Positions 33,951-43,671 of a DNA stretch of 43,671 bases are shown here, in pieces. Location: assembly GCA_021738045.1 (NCBI GenBank), contig JAIPCU010000007.1, positions 1-43,671 on the forward strand. The letters are read 5' to 3'. Under the pieces are notes generated by a model. That model was not told where the DNA came from and made no database searches. It saw nothing but the letters and a program-made list of their open reading frames with translations. Every line of letters starts with the position of its first letter. The stretch's first letter is position 1. This stretch comes from Candidatus Methylopumilus sp. Lineage in GTDB: Bacteria; Pseudomonadota; Gammaproteobacteria; Burkholderiales; Burkholderiaceae_B. The translations under genes and the position numbers were made by a program.

Positions 33951-33970
33951 GCTTGACCTTGGGGTCAAGC
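33951..33970. promoter_or_regulatory. Perfect 20-bp dyad between the transglycosylase and ubiD genes
   Basis: GCTTGACC (33951-33958) and GGTCAAGC (33963-33970) flank a TTGG centre. It sits in the middle of the 146-bp region between two divergent starts, 61 nt before the ubiD TTG. It could be an operator for either gene; the TTGACC half also looks like a -35 hexamer, but I found no well-spaced -10. Confidence 0.55.
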
Positions 33971-34030
33971 ATGGCGGGTGTTAACCTTGTGTGCATCGTA
34001 GAACTGTAACCGTTTTGGCGGATCAAGACC

Positions 34031-35575
34031 TTGAAATACAAAGACTTAAGAGATTTTATTGCACAGCTTGAACGTTCGGGTGAACTCAAGCGCATCGGTC
34101 AGCCAGTCTCGACCTCGCTTGAAATGACCGAGATTGCAGATCGTGTCCTCAAAGCAGAGGGCCCAGCTTTACTCTTTGAACGAGCCACCCATAACGGTCA
34201 ACCCGCCTCGATGCCGGTGTTGGCTAACTTGTTCGGCACACCCGCTCGGGTGGCGCGTGGAATGGGCGCCGAAAACGTCAGCGCCTTACGTGAGATCGGT
34301 GAACTGCTCGCGTCGTTACGCGAGCCCGAAGCCCCAAAAGGTTTTCGCGACGCTCTAGCCAAAGTCTCGATGCTCAAAGCCGCCTTGTGGGACATGAGCC
34401 CCAAGACTGTTCGTGGCGCACCCTGCCAAGAGATCGTTTGGGAAGGGGACGATGTGGATCTGGGCAAACTGCCCATTCAAACTTGCTGGCCAGGCGACAT
34501 TGCGCCCCTGCTGACCTGGGGCCTGGTGATTACTCGGGGTCCCAACGCTCGTCGCCAAAATTTAGGAATCTATCGTCAGCAAGTCATTGGCCGCAATAAA
34601 CTCATCATGCGTTGGTTGTCGCACCGCGGTGGCGCGCTTGATTTCAGAGACCACGCGCTGGCACATCCCGGCACGCCTTTTCCAATCGCGGTGGCTCTGG
34701 GTGCCGACCCCGCCACCACATTGGGCGCTGTCACACCTGTGCCAGATAGCTTGTCTGAGTATCAATTCGCAGGTTTGCTACGCGGCGCACGCACTGAAGT
34801 CACCAAGGCAATTGGCAGCGAGTTATCGGTTCCGGCGACCGCCGAGATCGTTCTTGAAGGGCACTTACTCCCCAGTTCAGATCCACGCGCAATCAAACCA
34901 GTGGCCCCTCAAGGCGCCAACCCGCCGCCTGCCTCTGACTATGAGTTAGCGCTTGAGGGTCCCTATGGCGACCACACCGGCTATTACAACGAGCAAGACT
35001 GGTTTCCGGTCTTTACCGTTGAGCGCATCACGATGCGTCGCAATCCGATTTATCACACCACCTACACGGGCAAACCGCCCGATGAACCTGCCGTATTGGG
35101 CGTTGCACTCAATGAAGTCTTCGTGCCGATCTTGCGTCGACAGCTCCCCGAGATTGTAGATTTTTACTTGCCGCCCGAAGGCTGTAGCTATCGTCTAGCC
35201 GTGGTGTCGATTCGCAAACAATACCCAGGTCACGCCAAGCGGGTGATGTTTGGCTTGTGGAGTATTTTGCGCCAGTTCATGTACACAAAATTTATCGTAG
35301 TCGTCGATCAAGACATCAACCCACGCGACTGGAAAGAAGTCGTCTGGGCGATGACCACACGTATGGATCCCGTGCGTGACACACTGCTCGTTGAAAACAC
35401 CCCTATTGATTATTTGGATTTTGCCTCACCGGTGTCAGGCCTCGGCGGCAAAATGGGTCTCGACGCCACCAACAAATGGCCAGGAGAAACCCAACGCGAA
35501 TGGGGCACACCGATTACAATGGATACTGCGACCAAGGCGCGTGTGGATGCAATGTGGAGTGAGTTGGGGCTTTGA
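34031..35575 (+). CDS. ubiD: 4-hydroxy-3-polyprenylbenzoate decarboxylase, TTG start
   Basis: Prenylated-FMN enzyme that decarboxylates the polyprenyl-4-hydroxybenzoate intermediate of ubiquinone synthesis. The 514-residue protein begins [20 protein letters not shown], as UbiD family members do after the initiator. It contains [20 protein letters not shown] and RGGALDF of the prFMN/metal site, and the [20 protein letters not shown] and [20 protein letters not shown] segments. The codon at the family's start position is TTG; a stop (TAA at 34007) lies in frame eight codons upstream and the next ATG is 31 codons in, so TTG is the only sensible start. A GGCGGA lies about 8-13 nt upstream. The 146-bp upstream region contains a 20-bp dyad. 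UbiX, which makes the cofactor, is not in the window. Confidence 0.94.
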   Translation: MKYKDLRDFIAQLERSGELKRIGQPVSTSLEMTEIADRVLKAEGPALLFERATHNGQPASMPVLANLFGTPARVARGMGAENVSALREIGELLASLREPEAPKGFRDALAKVSMLKAALWDMSPKTVRGAPCQEIVWEGDDVDLGKLPIQTCWPGDIAPLLTWGLVITRGPNARRQNLGIYRQQVIGRNKLIMRWLSHRGGALDFRDHALAHPGTPFPIAVALGADPATTLGAVTPVPDSLSEYQFAGLLRGARTEVTKAIGSELSVPATAEIVLEGHLLPSSDPRAIKPVAPQGANPPPASDYELALEGPYGDHTGYYNEQDWFPVFTVERITMRRNPIYHTTYTGKPPDEPAVLGVALNEVFVPILRRQLPEIVDFYLPPEGCSYRLAVVSIRKQYPGHAKRVMFGLWSILRQFMYTKFIVVVDQDINPRDWKEVVWAMTTRMDPVRDTLLVENTPIDYLDFASPVSGLGGKMGLDATNKWPGETQREWGTPITMDTATKARVDAMWSELGL

Positions 35576-35589
35576 GTTGTGCACCCAAG

Positions 35590-36306
35590 CTAACGCAACA
35601 CCTTCACCTCAATCACCGATTTTTGACCCGAGTGCTCGATCTCTTGTTTCATCACAAGATTAGTCGACGGGCAAAACCAATCGGTTACCTGGGATGGAAT
35701 CGACGGGATCGATAGCAGCATACCTTGCACCTGTGCGGTGGTCGCGTCTATGCTGCGGGCATAGCGTACGGGCCAGCATTGCAACTTGCCGACCGCAGTC
35801 TGGATGGTTTGCTGCGCGCCTACAGTTTTTTCACCCATGCGCACACCCGTAGGCGTGGTTGGTCCGCGCTTTGGATCACCCACTGCCAAGGTGTAAGACT
35901 GAGCGGCAAACTTTTGCCCCGCAGCCTGAATCGGCGCACCAAAACCAAACAGCCCAAGTAATTGCCCATCAAAAGCTGCCGTATCCGCGGCCTTACCGGG
36001 GCGAGCGTTGACCACGCGAGTTTGATTACCATTGACACTCACGACATGATCAATATCGTTCGCACCACTTAAAAAACTCATCAACGCATACTTGGCAATC
36101 CCATTCACCTGTGCCTGACAGACTGTGACCGAGGTTTTTTTAACCTGGCTGAAGGTCAATTTAGCCGAGACATTCAACATGCCCGAGCCACCGATCTCAA
36201 TCACTCCACCGTTATGAAAAAAACGGGCTTCGCAGATGTTTGCCTGCGCGTTGGTGCAAGCTCCAAGCACCACCAAGAGCATCCATACTTTGCAAGAGCG
36301 CCACAT
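35590..36306 (-). CDS. Uncharacterised exported protein
   Basis: Protein of 238 residues that I do not recognise. The N-terminus WRSCKVWMLLVVLGACTNAQA is a signal peptide; it fits either a lipobox (LGAC) or signal peptidase I cleavage after AQA. The mature part is predicted to be mainly beta-structured. It contains five cysteines (in NICEARF, TVCQAQV, LQCWPVRY, DWFCPSTN and the lipobox), compatible with disulphides in the periplasm, and ends in EIEHSGQKSVIEVKVLR. The start is the ATG at 36306, which has AAGGG at good spacing; a GTG five codons earlier is not needed. It follows dacB by 79 bp on the same strand and converges with ubiD (14 bp). Envelope location is supported; function is not. 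Confidence 0.78.
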   Translation of the reverse strand: MWRSCKVWMLLVVLGACTNAQANICEARFFHNGGVIEIGGSGMLNVSAKLTFSQVKKTSVTVCQAQVNGIAKYALMSFLSGANDIDHVVSVNGNQTRVVNARPGKAADTAAFDGQLLGLFGFGAPIQAAGQKFAAQSYTLAVGDPKRGPTTPTGVRMGEKTVGAQQTIQTAVGKLQCWPVRYARSIDATTAQVQGMLLSIPSIPSQVTDWFCPSTNLVMKQEIEHSGQKSVIEVKVLR

Positions 36307-36385
36307 ACCTTTGCCCTTCACCGAGTCACTAATCGATTGGGTAGTTTGCGCCGCATCACTCTCTTGGTCAAGTCACTAGCTGACC

Positions 36386-37960
36386 TCACCGAGCAGTCAA
36401 CCATGCGATCAGCGCATTTTCAAACGAGCGCGCCTCGTGGGCACGCTCGTGATTCACCATGCTGATCACCACATAGCGCTTACCACTTGCGCCCCACACA
36501 TAACCTGCCACAGAACGCACGTCACGCAACGCACCGGTTTTAAGATGCGCCATGGATTTTGTTGCTGGGTCGCGCAACCGGTTACGCGTGGTACCGTCCG
36601 AGCCAAGAATTGACAACGACGCGACATACTCAGGCATCACATTAGAGGCCCAGGCCTTTTGTAGCATCTGCGCCAAGCTTTCGGCTGACACCACGCCGTT
36701 ACGCGACAAGCCAGAACCGTTATCGAGCACCATCCCCTTCATGGGCAGACCTTGACGCGCCAAGACCTCTTGGGCGACTTGTACGCTACCCGCGACCGTC
36801 GCCGGACGACGGCCGGCTTCGGCACCTAGCGTCAGCAATAACACCCGTGTCATCACGTTATTACTACGTTTGTTAATCAAACGAATCACTTCAGACAGAG
36901 GGGGTGACTGATGCGAGGCTACGATAATCGCCCCAGCTGGAATCGTGCCACTGCGGATTGGCCCGGTAATCACCCCGCCTAACTCTTGCCACAATGAGCG
37001 CAGTACACGTGCGCCAAACTCTTGTTGCGAAAAGGCTAAACGAAACACATCAAACTCGCCACAAGAGCCCACGGCCTTACCCGAAACCCGAAACTTAACT
37101 GTGCCCTCAGTCATCGTGATGTCAGTGCTGATGTTGGGCGAGCCCGGGCACACGCCGTCTACCCACTGTACGTTGCCGTCAATCTGCACACCCGCCATGG
37201 GTGGGTCGACAAACGATTTCCAGCTGCGTGTACCGGGATCTGGCGAAAACACTAAGCGCACAGCACCAAAGCCCACCATGAAGGCATCGGGGCTCGCGTT
37301 ATAAGGGCTGTAAGCAGAACCATCAAACGTGCCTGGGTCAATCGTCACATCACCAAAAATTGAACGGTCGATCACGATTTCAGGGATCTCGCGCACACCG
37401 CGCAACCGCAGGTCACGCAGCAAACGCCAAAGATCCTGCAATAAAAAGATGGGATCACCGCCTGCGCGAAGATACAGCGGGCCGTTCAAGACGCCTTGCT
37501 CTGAGGCTTTCGTCTCAGCGCCAAGCAGCAGATTGGTGTGCCAGATGTAATTTGGTCCCAAGCGCGAGACTGCCGCATAGGTTGTCACTAATTTCATGAC
37601 CGAGGCCGGGTTACGCGGCACCTCGGGCGACACGGCAAATAGCTGCGGGCCACCGATTTCTTGCACCAAGACTGATAACGAGGACTCGGGCAGTTTGGTT
37701 TGCGCCCACGCGCGGGCAAGTTCGGGGGGTAACGCAACCTGCGCACAGGCGCTGCTCGAACCAAACAACACACCCAATCCAAGCGCCAAACCGCAAAGCA
37801 TTTGCTTCACACAAGGTTCTGTCGTTCGCGCCCAAATCCGCTTCAAACCTGTGGCTCGTGCCCAAATACGAGTTAAATCTGTCGCTTGTGCCCAAATCGG
37901 TGTCAATAAAGAACCTGTCTTTGCCCGCAAACCTGTCATTACCGTCGCCTGTTTCTTCAT
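36386..37960 (-). CDS. dacB: D-alanyl-D-alanine carboxypeptidase/endopeptidase (PBP4 family)
   Basis: Periplasmic peptidase of the S13 family that trims and cleaves cross-linked peptidoglycan peptides. All three active-site motifs are present: SVMK in [14 protein letters not shown] (Ser about residue 120), SNN in [14 protein letters not shown], and KTG in [11 protein letters not shown] hydrophobic signal core [20 protein letters not shown] ends at an AxA-like site. The start is uncertain. The ATG at 37960 (MKKQATV, 524 residues) gives basic residues as in signal peptides but an n-region of over 50 residues. The ATG at 37801 starts at the hydrophobic core without a basic charge. The disputed stretch consists of three 30-bp tandem repeats encoding [10 protein letters not shown]-like decamers. 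Divergent from queA. Confidence 0.92.
   Translation of the reverse strand: MKKQATVMTGLRAKTGSLLTPIWAQATDLTRIWARATGLKRIWARTTEPCVKQMLCGLALGLGVLFGSSSACAQVALPPELARAWAQTKLPESSLSVLVQEIGGPQLFAVSPEVPRNPASVMKLVTTYAAVSRLGPNYIWHTNLLLGAETKASEQGVLNGPLYLRAGGDPIFLLQDLWRLLRDLRLRGVREIPEIVIDRSIFGDVTIDPGTFDGSAYSPYNASPDAFMVGFGAVRLVFSPDPGTRSWKSFVDPPMAGVQIDGNVQWVDGVCPGSPNISTDITMTEGTVKFRVSGKAVGSCGEFDVFRLAFSQQEFGARVLRSLWQELGGVITGPIRSGTIPAGAIIVASHQSPPLSEVIRLINKRSNNVMTRVLLLTLGAEAGRRPATVAGSVQVAQEVLARQGLPMKGMVLDNGSGLSRNGVVSAESLAQMLQKAWASNVMPEYVASLSILGSDGTTRNRLRDPATKSMAHLKTGALRDVRSVAGYVWGASGKRYVVISMVNHERAHEARSFENALIAWLTAR
37820..37909. repeat. 30-bp tandem repeat, three copies, at the 5' end of dacB
   Basis: Copies at 37820-37849, 37850-37879 and 37880-37909, each with a central GCCCAAAT block, and a decayed partial copy beyond 37912. 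In the dacB frame they encode three ten-residue units of the type [10 protein letters not shown]. Depending on the dacB start, they are either an expanded signal-peptide n-region or part of the leader. Confidence 0.88.
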
Positions 37961-38076
37961 ATCGACCCACAGCATACAAAAAAAGTACCCCGACGGGCTT
38001 AAAATGCGCGGTCTTTCATGGCTTGTTCGACGAAATTTGCTCAAGCCACCTCAAAAACTCTGCACACCCTATCGAC

Positions 38077-40367
<2,291 letters not shown>

Positions 40368-40400
40368 CCAGCGTTTCACATTTACCCAAAGGAGACCTTA

Positions 40401-40742
40401 ATGTCTGCTCAAGCAATTTCCAGCCTCGTGCTGGCCCAAGCCGCTGATACCGCCAGTTCGTTAATGGGCATGGCCCCAATCGTTTTGATGTTCGTGGTGC
40501 TCTACTTTTTGATGATTCGTCCACAAATGAAACGTCAAAAAGAACACAAAGCTCTGATCGCTGCGCTAGCCAAAGGCGACGAAGTCATTTGTGCCGGCGG
40601 TTTACTTGGCAAGGTCAGCAAAGTCAGTGATAGTTACGTCACCATCGAGATCTCTGAGCACGGCACAACGCCCATTGAGGTCGTGATGCAAAAAGCGTCT
40701 GTTGCGGCAGTGCTACCCAAAGGAACAATCAAAGCGCTGTAA
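40401..40742 (+). CDS. yajC: Sec translocase accessory subunit YajC
   Basis: Small inner-membrane protein of 113 residues that associates with SecD and SecF. One transmembrane segment, MAPIVLMFVVLYFLMIRPQM (about 29-48), ends in the family-typical RPQMKRQKEHK. A cytoplasmic domain follows, with LAKGDEVICAGGLLGKVSKV. The ATG at 40401 has AAGGAG 7-8 nt upstream, one of the best ribosome sites in the window. It lies between tgt and secD, the standard order in proteobacteria. A 65-bp gap with a short inverted repeat separates it from secD. Confidence 0.95.
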   Translation: MSAQAISSLVLAQAADTASSLMGMAPIVLMFVVLYFLMIRPQMKRQKEHKALIAALAKGDEVICAGGLLGKVSKVSDSYVTIEISEHGTTPIEVVMQKASVAAVLPKGTIKAL

Positions 40743-40756
40743 GGCTTTGCTTGAAC

Positions 40757-40781
40757 ACCCCGTCGCATGTCGCGCCGGGGT
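40757..40781. other. Hairpin between yajC and secD
   Basis: ACCCCG (40757-40762) pairs with CGGGGT (40776-40781) across a 13-nt loop, 15 nt after the yajC stop, with no T-run. It may adjust mRNA stability or expression ratio inside the operon. Confidence 0.45.
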
Positions 40782-40807
40782 CACACTCTTATTGATCCCC
40801 GTCGGCA

Positions 40808-42676
40808 ATGAACCGCTACCCTATTTGGAAATACCTGACGGTGCTGGTCGCGGTTGTGATCGGCCTGCTCTATACCCTGCCTAATCTTTACGGCGAGTCT
40901 CCCGCTGTACAGATTTCAAGCGCAAAATCGACTCTCAAACTTGATGCGGGCATGTTGGATCGCGCCCAAGACATTTTGAAAAAAGCCGGCGTGGCCAGTA
41001 CCGGCGCCACCTTTGAACAAAATGGCCCAGTTGGAACGGTTCGCGTACGTTTTGCTAACACAGACCAGCAAATTCTGGCCCGCGACACCATCGAAAAAGC
41101 GCTCAATCCAAATCCAGCCGAGCCGACGTATACCGTGGCATTAAATTTGCTGCCGGCCTCGCCCAGCTGGCTGAGCGCCATCGGTGCTCACCCTATGTAT
41201 TTAGGGCTTGACCTGCGTGGCGGCGTTCACTTTTTACTGCAAGTCGATATGCAAGGTGCGCTCACCGCACGCTACGACTCGCTTGTGACCGATCTGCGCT
41301 CGGCACTACGTGACCAAAAAATTGAAAATAGCGGCATCGAGCGCAGCGCCATGTCGGTCGTAGTGTCGTTTTCGAGCACGGCCAATCGCGACCGTGCCAT
41401 TAGCACTCTGCGTACACGCAACCCCGATCTGCAAATGGTTGAACGCGCAGATGGCACTCGCCTACAAATCGTCGCGACCCTTAGCCAAACAGCAGTCACT
41501 GCGGTGCAGGCCAGTGCGCTCAAACAAAACATCACCACCCTGCATAATCGCATTAATGAACTGGGCGTCGCAGAACCCGTGATTCAGCAGCAAGGCGCTG
41601 ATCGTATCGTTGTGCAGCTGCCGGGCGTACAAGACGTCGCTAAGGCCAAAGACATTTTGGGTCGTACCGCCACACTCGAAATTCGCATGGTTGACGACTC
41701 ACCGGCCGCGCAAAGTGCTTTAGCTGCGGGCACCGTGCCGTTTGGCCTCGAGCGCTACCTAGATCGCGATGGGCGCCCCCTGTTGTTGCGTCGCCAAGTC
41801 GTGTTGACTGGCGAAAATCTGCAAGATGCTCAAGCTGGGCGCGACAATCAGTCGCAACAAGCTGCCGTGCACCTCACGCTTGATTCAAAGGGCGCGCGTA
41901 TTTTTCGCGACGTGACGCGCGACAACGTTGGCAAACGGATGGCAATTTTGCTGTTTGAAAAAGGCCGTGGCGAGATCGTAACCGCTCCGGTCATCCGAGG
42001 CGAAATCCCAGGCGGCCAAGTACAAATCTCGGGCAGTATGTCTGCCGAAGAAGCGGCCGATACCGCCCTGCTGCTGCGCGCGGGCTCGCTTGCCGCCCCC
42101 ATGGAAATCATCGAAGAGCGCACGATCGGCCCAAGCTTGGGTGCCGAAAATATCTCTAAGGGCTTTAATTCAACGCTCTATGGTTTTTTGGCGATCGCAG
42201 TTTTTATGCTGATCTACTATCACCTGTTTGGAATGTTTTCCTCCATTGGCCTCGCACTGAACGTCTTGATGCTGCTCGCGATCTTGTCCATGTTGCAGGC
42301 AACCCTCACCCTGCCAGGTATCGCTGCGATTGCCCTGACACTCGGGATGGCGATTGATTCCAACGTGTTGATCAATGAACGTATTCGCGAAGAACTGCGT
42401 AATGGTGAGGCGCCTCAACAGGCAATCGCCTTGGGCTTTGATCGCGCCTGGAGCACGATTCTTGACTCAAACCTCACCACGCTAATTGTGGGCGTCGCTC
42501 TCTTGGTGTTCGGCTCTGGTCCGGTGCGCGGTTTTGCTGTGGTGCATTGCCTAGGGATCTTGACCTCGATGTTTACCTCGGTGGTAGGTGTGCGCGCCCT
42601 GGCAAATCTTTGGTACGGGCGCCAAAAGAAACTGCAATCTATTTCGATCGGTACGGTCTGGAAACCCAAAGACTGA
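40808..42676 (+). CDS. secD: Protein translocase subunit SecD
   Basis: Inner-membrane RND-type protein of 622 residues that, with SecF, uses the proton gradient to help pull exported proteins through SecYEG. The first transmembrane segment is at about 7-25 (KYLTVLVAVVIGLLYTLPN). The large periplasmic P1 domain begins after the LGLDLRGGVHFLLQVD signature (about 136-151). Five further membrane segments are clustered at the C-terminus, with MAIDSNVLINERIREEL containing the conserved D-x-N-x-L motif of TM4. The ATG at 40808 has a weak Shine-Dalgarno. secF follows after 69 bp. Confidence 0.96.
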   Translation: MNRYPIWKYLTVLVAVVIGLLYTLPNLYGESPAVQISSAKSTLKLDAGMLDRAQDILKKAGVASTGATFEQNGPVGTVRVRFANTDQQILARDTIEKALNPNPAEPTYTVALNLLPASPSWLSAIGAHPMYLGLDLRGGVHFLLQVDMQGALTARYDSLVTDLRSALRDQKIENSGIERSAMSVVVSFSSTANRDRAISTLRTRNPDLQMVERADGTRLQIVATLSQTAVTAVQASALKQNITTLHNRINELGVAEPVIQQQGADRIVVQLPGVQDVAKAKDILGRTATLEIRMVDDSPAAQSALAAGTVPFGLERYLDRDGRPLLLRRQVVLTGENLQDAQAGRDNQSQQAAVHLTLDSKGARIFRDVTRDNVGKRMAILLFEKGRGEIVTAPVIRGEIPGGQVQISGSMSAEEAADTALLLRAGSLAAPMEIIEERTIGPSLGAENISKGFNSTLYGFLAIAVFMLIYYHLFGMFSSIGLALNVLMLLAILSMLQATLTLPGIAAIALTLGMAIDSNVLINERIREELRNGEAPQQAIALGFDRAWSTILDSNLTTLIVGVALLVFGSGPVRGFAVVHCLGILTSMFTSVVGVRALANLWYGRQKKLQSISIGTVWKPKD

Positions 42677-42702
42677 ACTCAACACTGCACTTCACGCTCG
42701 GG

Positions 42703-42716
42703 GGCGTTACCACGCC
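42703..42716. other. Small hairpin between secD and secF
   Basis: GGCGT / ACGCC with a TACC tetraloop, 26 nt after the secD stop and 29 nt before the secF ATG. It is too short and lacks a T-run, so it is not a terminator. Confidence 0.35.
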
Positions 42717-42745
42717 GCCGGCAATTGCTTAGTACCTAAAAGATC

Positions 42746-43671
42746 ATGGAATTATTTAAAATCGGTCGCACCATCCCCTTTATGCGCCACGCGTTGATCT
42801 TGAACGCGATCAGCTTTATCACGTTCATTCTTGCGGTTTTCTTTATCGTCACGCGCGGCTTTCACTTGTCGATCGAATTCACCGGCGGCACCGTGATGGA
42901 GATCAACTACACCCAAGCTGCGCCAATTGAACAGGTGCGTACGGTTGTATCCGGGCTGGGCTACACCGACTTTCAGGTACAAAACTTTGGTACCTCGCGC
43001 GACCTAATGATCCGCTTACCTCTTGCCCCGGGGCAAAGCTCGGCGACACAAAGCGAAACCGTAATGAAAGCGCTCAAGGCCGCGGATGCAACCGTCGAGT
43101 TGCGTCGCGTTGAGTTCGTCGGGCCTCAAGTCGGACGCGAGCTCGTTGAAAATGGCTTACTTGCTTTGCTGTTTGTGATCATTGGTATTGTCCTGTATCT
43201 GGCCATTCGCTTTGAATGGAAATTCGCGGTGGCCGGGGTCTTAGCCAACCTACATGACGTCGTCATTATTTTGGGATTTTTCGCCTTTTTTGGCTGGGAA
43301 TTTTCACTCTCGGTGCTGGCTGGCGTGTTGGCCGTGTTGGGCTACTCGGTGAACGAGTCGGTGGTGATCATGGACCGAATCCGTGAGAACTTTCGCAAAG
43401 AACGCAATATGTCGGTAGCCGAAGTCATTGACGGTGCGATTACGCAGACCATTTCACGTACCATCATCACCCACGGCAGCACGCAAATGATGGTGATGGC
43501 CATGCTGCTGTTTGGTGGTCCAACTCTGCACTACTTCGCCCTCGCACTGACTATCGGCATCTGGTTTGGTATTTATTCATCGGTATTTGTGGCAGCTGCC
43601 ATCGCCATGTGGCTAGGCGTCAAACGCGAAGACCTGATTAAACCCGTCAAAAAAGCCGAGCAAGCCGACGA
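42746..43671 (+). CDS. secF: Protein translocase subunit SecF, 3' end cut by window
   Basis: Partner of SecD in the proton-driven step of Sec export. The frame runs from the ATG at 42746 to the window edge without a stop (308 full codons), so only the last few residues should be missing. It has a first transmembrane segment at about 19-36, the SIEFTGGTVMEINY signature (about 42-55), a periplasmic domain to about 130, and a C-terminal membrane bundle with VLGYSVNESVVIMDRIRENF containing the SecF family's V-x-x-D-R-I-R-E motif. The last visible residues (KPVKKAEQADE) are the cytoplasmic tail. No strong Shine-Dalgarno precedes the ATG; translation may depend on secD. Confidence 0.95.
   Translation, partial: MELFKIGRTIPFMRHALILNAISFITFILAVFFIVTRGFHLSIEFTGGTVMEINYTQAAPIEQVRTVVSGLGYTDFQVQNFGTSRDLMIRLPLAPGQSSATQSETVMKALKAADATVELRRVEFVGPQVGRELVENGLLALLFVIIGIVLYLAIRFEWKFAVAGVLANLHDVVIILGFFAFFGWEFSLSVLAGVLAVLGYSVNESVVIMDRIRENFRKERNMSVAEVIDGAITQTISRTIITHGSTQMMVMAMLLFGGPTLHYFALALTIGIWFGIYSSVFVAAAIAMWLGVKREDLIKPVKKAEQAD

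Noticed and set aside
33951-33984. sigma-70 promoter for ubiD with TTGACC as -35
   Set aside because: The best -10-like hexamer (TGTTAA) is about 20 nt away, too far for a confident promoter.
37858-38076. Longer QueA starting upstream of 38077
   Set aside because: The stretch overlaps dacB and its repeats and has no similarity to QueA; the family start coincides with the GTG at 38077.

Overview
The window reads as a chromosomal, mostly housekeeping segment of a betaproteobacterium, most likely order Burkholderiales and plausibly an Alcaligenaceae-type lineage. The grounds are the block tkt-gap-pgk ... fba-purC-purE-purK-tsaC, the run queA-tgt-yajC-secD-secF, CbpA/CbpM, a two-domain MaeB, GcdH, and protein sequences that look betaproteobacterial throughout. 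Base composition by eye is in the mid-50s percent GC, with one clearly AT-richer patch around hipBA. I see no rRNA, tRNA, insertion sequence, phage gene or CRISPR array.

Layout. 1-575: 3' part of chaC. 745-5528: a tight plus-strand run of pdxH, a flavin reductase-like gene, an L-2-hydroxyglutarate oxidase-like gene, purU and an AidB-like acyl-CoA dehydrogenase, followed by a thiamine-diphosphate enzyme (5593-7281) and, after a hairpin, gcdH (7493-8686) with a strong terminator. 8754-10287 (minus): a hipBA toxin-antitoxin pair with a large palindromic operator at the hipB start. 10483-14300 (minus): purC-purE-purK-tsaC with overlapping or abutting genes; tsaC carries a hexanucleotide repeat. 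14606-15670 (minus): fba, separated from purC by a perfect terminator. 15810-20426: a methyltransferase (plus), mog (minus) and a three-gene ABC importer (minus). 20622-21907 (minus): cbpA-cbpM behind a heat-shock-type promoter. 21989-22318: a small DHCW-type cupin (plus). 22360-26771 (minus): tkt-gap-pgk. 26869-27609: rsmE (plus). 27786-31639 (minus): a degenerate FAD-binding protein, maeB and an orphan barstar-like gene. 31671-32828: an aminotransferase (plus). 32832-33884: a lytic transglycosylase (minus). 34031-35575: ubiD with a TTG start (plus). 35590-37960 (minus): dacB and an unrecognised exported protein. 38077 to the window end (plus): queA-tgt-yajC-secD-secF, with secF cut by the edge.

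How the genes work together. Tkt, Gap, Pgk and Fba supply lower glycolysis/gluconeogenesis and pentose-phosphate exchange. PurC/E/K make the middle steps of purine synthesis, and PurU supplies formate for purine formylation. MaeB feeds NADPH and pyruvate. QueA and Tgt make queuosine in tRNA, TsaC makes the t6A precursor, and RsmE modifies 16S rRNA. YajC/SecD/SecF drive protein export. DacB and the transglycosylase act on peptidoglycan.

The most unusual content is not a new gene cluster but a set of short tandem repeats: a 6-bp repeat inside tsaC, a 24-bp array upstream of the ABC operon, a 23-bp array between rsmE and the barstar gene, and a 30-bp array at the 5' end of dacB. Next are the hipBA operator, the sigma-32-like cbpA promoter, and the separation of pgk from fba with no pyruvate kinase gene between them. 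I did not find a convincing previously undescribed multi-gene system.
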